Part shown: positions 24,935 through 27,736 of the stretch, piece by piece
Layout: each line of letters begins with the position of its first letter
How positions within the stretch are numbered: position 1 is the stretch's first letter
Source of the DNA: Symbiobacteriaceae bacterium
Lineage (GTDB): Bacteria > Bacillota > JAAYKD01 > WRDA01
Assembly (NCBI GenBank): GCA_009783675.1
Contig: WRDA01000003.1
Coordinates: forward strand, 1-27,736
DNA length: 27,736 nt
Direction of reading: 5' to 3'
Made by a program: the position numbers and the translations under genes
Notes under the pieces: model-generated
Told to the model about the DNA's origin: nothing
Database searches by the model: none
What the model saw: the letters and a program-made list of their open reading frames with translations, nothing else

Positions 24935-25894
24935 TTACTCCCATTCAATCGTTCCCGGCGGTTTTGGGGTTATGTCGTAGGCAACTCTGTTTACCTCAGG
25001 GACTTCAGCGACAATACGACGACCTACGCTCTCCAGAAAGCTCAGAGGCAGTTGAGCAACTCCTGCTTCCATTGCGTCTATGCTGGTAACGGCTCTAAGG
25101 ATAATGGTCTGTGCGAAAGTTCGCGCGCCGTTTGTCACTCCGGTTGATCTAATACCAGGTAGGACAGCAAATGCCTGCCACACTTCATTGGCTAATCCTG
25201 ATCGCTGTAACTCTTCCTGAAAAACAGCATCTGCCTGACGCAGTATGGAAAGCTTAGTACTTGTGACTTCTCCCAGACACCTGACCGCCAGACCCGGACC
25301 TGGAAAGGGTTGTCTCTGCAGGATAATCCGAGGTATACCAAGTGCAGCGCCTACCTCTCTGACTTCATCCTTATAAAGATCCCTGAGAGGTTCTATCAGC
25401 TGCAGGTTCATCTCCTCCGGCAAGCCACCGACATTGTGATGAGTCTTAACCATCGGGTCCTGAGAAGTTCCACTCTCAATGACATCCGGAGCTATGGTCC
25501 CTTGCACCAGATATTCCAAATCTCCCAGCTTGATGGCTTCCTCCTCGAATACTCTGATAAACTCTTCTCCGATGATCTTTCGCTTCTTTTCCGGATCACT
25601 GACGCCATCAAGCAGCTGAAGGAAACGATCTTCCGCTTCGACTACCGTAAGCCTCATTTTCAGGGAGTCACCAAAGAGCGCCCTGACTTGATCCACCTCG
25701 TTCAGACGCATGAAGCCATGATTGACAAAAACACACTCCAGTTGATCCCCTATAGCATGGTGAACCAATGCTGCAGCCACAGAAGAATCAACCCCTCCAG
25801 AGAGCGCACAGAGAACTCTGGCAGTACCTACCCGGCGTCTGATGCTCTCTGTCTCGCTAGTGATAAAGCTTTGAACATCTTTCCCATCTCGCAT
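24935..25894 (-). CDS. guaA: GMP synthase ATP-pyrophosphatase subunit, no glutaminase domain
   Basis: Adenylates XMP and aminates it to GMP, the last step of guanine nucleotide synthesis. It has 319 residues against about 510 for the usual bacterial GuaA. The PP-loop SGGVDSS (32-38) starts almost at the N terminus, and the C-terminal dimerisation domain (RQPFPGPGLAVR to KPPGTIEWE) is complete. The class I glutamine amidotransferase domain is absent. ATG at 25894 follows GGAGGT by 6 bases, with a consensus promoter just upstream, so the gene is not simply 5'-truncated. It resembles the archaeal two-subunit arrangement; a separate glutaminase subunit is expected elsewhere, or the enzyme uses free ammonia. 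Confidence 0.95.
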   Translation of the reverse strand: MRDGKDVQSFITSETESIRRRVGTARVLCALSGGVDSSVAAALVHHAIGDQLECVFVNHGFMRLNEVDQVRALFGDSLKMRLTVVEAEDRFLQLLDGVSDPEKKRKIIGEEFIRVFEEEAIKLGDLEYLVQGTIAPDVIESGTSQDPMVKTHHNVGGLPEEMNLQLIEPLRDLYKDEVREVGAALGIPRIILQRQPFPGPGLAVRCLGEVTSTKLSILRQADAVFQEELQRSGLANEVWQAFAVLPGIRSTGVTNGARTFAQTIILRAVTSIDAMEAGVAQLPLSFLESVGRRIVAEVPEVNRVAYDITPKPPGTIEWE

Positions 25895-25923
25895 CACTGC
25901 ACCTCCATAGAAATAATACGAAC

Positions 25924-25952
25924 ATTATATCCATCATAGCGCCGTTTGTCAA
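25924..25952 (-). promoter_or_regulatory. Consensus sigma-A promoter of guaA-pepP
   Basis: On the minus strand, TTGACA (25947-25952), 17 bp, TATAAT (25924-25929): a full 12 of 12 match. The leader is about 23 nt, too short for a purine riboswitch. Confidence 0.9.
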
Positions 25953-25998
25953 CCAAAATGGCCATAAAATCTTATCGACTAGAATTAATCGTTCGTGT

Positions 25999-27576
25999 TT
26001 ATTGGACATCCCCGGCGATCTTGCGAGCAGTCTGCATCCAGATACCCCGGCGGTATCTAGTGAATGCCAGAATGAAACGGACGATCAGATCCACAGCCAT
26101 TGCCCACCAGACAGAAATGATGCCCCAACCAAAGAACCCGGCGAAGAGGAACGAAAGGGGAATGCGAATACCCCAAAGACCGATAAGGCTGTTGAACAGG
26201 GTTGCTTTAGCATCACCGCCACCGCGCAAAGCTCCCGAGTATACGCCGGTGAGCTGTTGCGGGAACTGGATAAAACCCATTATTATCAAGTAGATCGCAC
26301 CCAAGGCAATGACTTCCTCATCATTTGTTAAAATCGAAAAAACTTGACGCGGTGCCAGAATCAGCAGCGACGCTGTACAAGTTGTAAGGATTAGATCCCA
26401 TTTAATGAGAACCTTTACATAGCGCTGTGCCAGCTGAACAGAGCCAACACCCACACTCATCCCGACCAGTGCCGTTGCCGCAATCCCAAAACCCATCGAA
26501 GGCATATATGATAATGATTCTGCAGTTATACCCTGAGTATGCGCAGCCATCTCCACGGATCCCATCGAGGCAATTAACCCTGCCAGGGCAATCTGACCGA
26601 ACTGCATGAGCAACTGTTCTGAGGCAGCAGGAATCCCAATGGAAAAGATATCGGAAATCTCTCGCCAAATCATACGGAACTTACTAAAAGAGACCTGGAT
26701 GTTGGTCTGATAGCGGAAGAAAATAATCAGAGCCATTAATCCGCCCACTGCCTGAGAGACAACAGTTGCGATCGCTGCTCCGTCGATTCCCAGCATCGGA
26801 GCTCCCAGGTTGCCATAGATTAAAATGTATCCCAAAGCCGCATTAACTAAGTTAGCCGTTGTATTGGTCATCATCGTGACCTTAGTGTTTCCAGCGCCGC
26901 GCATGAGGGCTCCCACGATCTGGTTTACCGACATCATCGGCACTCCCCAGGCAGTCATACGCAGATAGTTAATTGCCATGGTCACCATTTCTGGTTGGAC
27001 ACTGCCATCGCGATTATAGAGTATGTTGATTAGTTGCTCAGGAATAGCGATGAGAATCACGGTAATAAAGGTAATTAAGAGAGCCGCCATGACCAAGGCT
27101 TGTTCAGCATAGCGATTAGCACGCTGCTGATTACCGGCTCCGATACTGCGAGCGACCATAACTGTAGAGCCAGTTCCAACGGCTGCAAAGATCCCCCAGG
27201 AAAGGCGAGTTACACGATCAGCTAACCCGGAGGCGCTGACAGCTAAAGCAGCATATCCTGGGATATGTCCAAGGAGCGAAGCGGTTATCATACGAATCGT
27301 CGTCTGGAGCGCAGCCTCCACTGTAGCTGGCCAGGCCAGATCGAAAACCTTTTTTGCCATCTCCTTCTCGCTGATAGCTTCCATTTCTGCTCTGCGTACA
27401 GCGAGTCTGCGTTGTTCCTCTGTCAGTGCGCTGCTATCTGGTTTTAAACTGGAATCAGGTTCGGTTTCTAAAGATTTAGCATCCCTGGTAACATCCACGA
27501 AGATGCTCCCCTTTACAGTATGATCAGGCAGCCTTCCCTGGTTAAGGGGAACTGCCCTCCGACATTTATTCGACAT
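25999..27576 (-). CDS. MATE family efflux transporter with long N-terminal extension
   Basis: A 525-residue MATE transporter. The typical core begins at about residue 75 (KKVFDLAWPATVEAALQTTI) and carries VGALMRGAGNTKVTM, NAALGYILIYGNLG and GIDGAAIATVVSQAVGG. The first ~75 residues are hydrophilic and charged, unlike most MATE proteins of about 450 residues. ATG at 27576 is chosen because AGGAGG lies 10 bases upstream; a start near the core (Met about residue 66) is possible if the extension is not translated. A hairpin terminator lies just upstream and no promoter was identified. It is paralogous to the left-end MATE. No terminator is seen after its stop, so read-through towards guaA is possible. 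Confidence 0.92.
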   Translation of the reverse strand: MSNKCRRAVPLNQGRLPDHTVKGSIFVDVTRDAKSLETEPDSSLKPDSSALTEEQRRLAVRRAEMEAISEKEMAKKVFDLAWPATVEAALQTTIRMITASLLGHIPGYAALAVSASGLADRVTRLSWGIFAAVGTGSTVMVARSIGAGNQQRANRYAEQALVMAALLITFITVILIAIPEQLINILYNRDGSVQPEMVTMAINYLRMTAWGVPMMSVNQIVGALMRGAGNTKVTMMTNTTANLVNAALGYILIYGNLGAPMLGIDGAAIATVVSQAVGGLMALIIFFRYQTNIQVSFSKFRMIWREISDIFSIGIPAASEQLLMQFGQIALAGLIASMGSVEMAAHTQGITAESLSYMPSMGFGIAATALVGMSVGVGSVQLAQRYVKVLIKWDLILTTCTASLLILAPRQVFSILTNDEEVIALGAIYLIIMGFIQFPQQLTGVYSGALRGGGDAKATLFNSLIGLWGIRIPLSFLFAGFFGWGIISVWWAMAVDLIVRFILAFTRYRRGIWMQTARKIAGDVQ

Positions 27577-27605
27577 CTGAAACTTTCCTCCTGCAAACAG
27601 CAAAA

Positions 27606-27634
27606 ATCCCTGCTCGAACATGCCGAACAGGGAT
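27606..27634 (-). terminator. Terminator or attenuator upstream of the right-end MATE gene
   Basis: ATCCCTG / CAGGGAT, extended by TCG / CGA beyond a one-base mismatch, with a 7-nt loop, is followed on the minus strand by TTTTTGC. It lies 30 bp after the stop of the preceding gene and 30 bp before the MATE start. Confidence 0.75.
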
Positions 27635-27664
27635 ACAAATGAGAATAACAACCTCACCGATTGG

Positions 27665-27736
27665 TTACCAACCGTTGACCACCAAAGCATCCTTAAGGTC
27701 CGCAGGACGAACATCGATATGCTCGAGCATCTCCCG
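27665..27736 (-). CDS. C-terminal 23 codons of an unidentified gene
   Basis: The minus strand is open from the right edge to TAA at 27665-27667, encoding a tail that ends in KDALVVNGW. The following hairpin terminator 30 bp downstream supports a real gene end. The fragment is too short to name. The stop codon overlaps the palindrome TTGGTTACCAA (27661-27671). Confidence 0.6.
   Translation of the reverse strand, partial: REMLEHIDVRPADLKDALVVNGW

Noticed and set aside
25895..25923. Purine riboswitch upstream of guaA
   Set aside because: The predicted leader is only about 23 nt and contains no aptamer-like structure.
25310..25939. 209-codon plus-strand ORF opposite guaA
   Set aside because: It is a shadow of the guaA coding strand; composition and absence of start signals argue against a gene.
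27577..27714. 46-codon N-terminal extension of the right-end MATE
   Set aside because: It overlaps the previous gene's stop region and the terminator hairpin; ATG at 27576 has AGGAGG.
1..27736. CRISPR, transposase, integrase, phage or toxin-antitoxin content
   Set aside because: No direct-repeat array, inverted-repeat-bounded element or related protein motif was seen on either strand.

Overview
The window is about 27.7 kb of ordinary, densely packed bacterial chromosome with roughly balanced GC. I see no phage, IS, CRISPR or rRNA. The strong GGAGG ribosome sites, frequent TTG and GTG starts, sigma-A type promoters, full-length pyruvate:ferredoxin oxidoreductase, selenocysteine tRNA, recO-linked DUF4342 gene and fab gene cluster suggest an anaerobe, most likely Firmicutes/Clostridia-like. 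That assignment is inference and I cannot name a genus. Most genes lie on the minus strand.

Layout, left to right. (1) 1-2781: a minus-strand greA-MATE operon (MATE cut by the window edge), a divergent tRNA-Sec gene (selC) with its own promoter and terminator, then dusB, whose best start appears to be the rare codon ATC. (2) 2748-8343: an MFS transporter and a single-chain PFOR on minus, and a small flavin reductase-like protein on plus. (3) 8331-11540: a SpoU/TrmH RNA methylase, an unrecognised 152-aa plus-strand protein, and a sigma factor plus anti-sigma-like membrane protein operon. (4) 11719-20076: one long minus-strand run, in transcription order a FabK/nitronate monooxygenase-family flavoprotein, fabD, fabG, gpsA, acpP, fabF, fabZ, fabI, recO and a UBA-DUF4342 protein. 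It starts at a clear promoter near 20150-20177 and ends at a strong hairpin at 11620-11644. (5) 20312-24898: an M3 oligopeptidase and S10 serine carboxypeptidase operon on plus, converging across a 16-bp-stem terminator on an M24 Xaa-Pro aminopeptidase. (6) 24935-27736: a GMP synthase gene lacking the glutaminase domain, a second MATE transporter, and the last 23 codons of an unidentified gene.

How they fit together. The fab operon supplies malonyl loading (FabD), elongation (FabF), both reductions (FabG, FabI and possibly the FabK-like protein), dehydration (FabZ), the carrier (AcpP) and the glycerol-phosphate backbone for phospholipids (GpsA). PFOR would supply acetyl-CoA and reduced ferredoxin. 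The three peptidases suggest cytoplasmic use of imported peptides. I did not find a convincing wholly new multi-gene system. The points most worth following are the stand-alone GMP synthase ATPase subunit, two enoyl-reductase families in one operon, the noncanonical dusB start, the zinc-motif-free anti-sigma protein, the cysteine-tailed UBA-DUF4342 protein and the orphan 152-aa gene.
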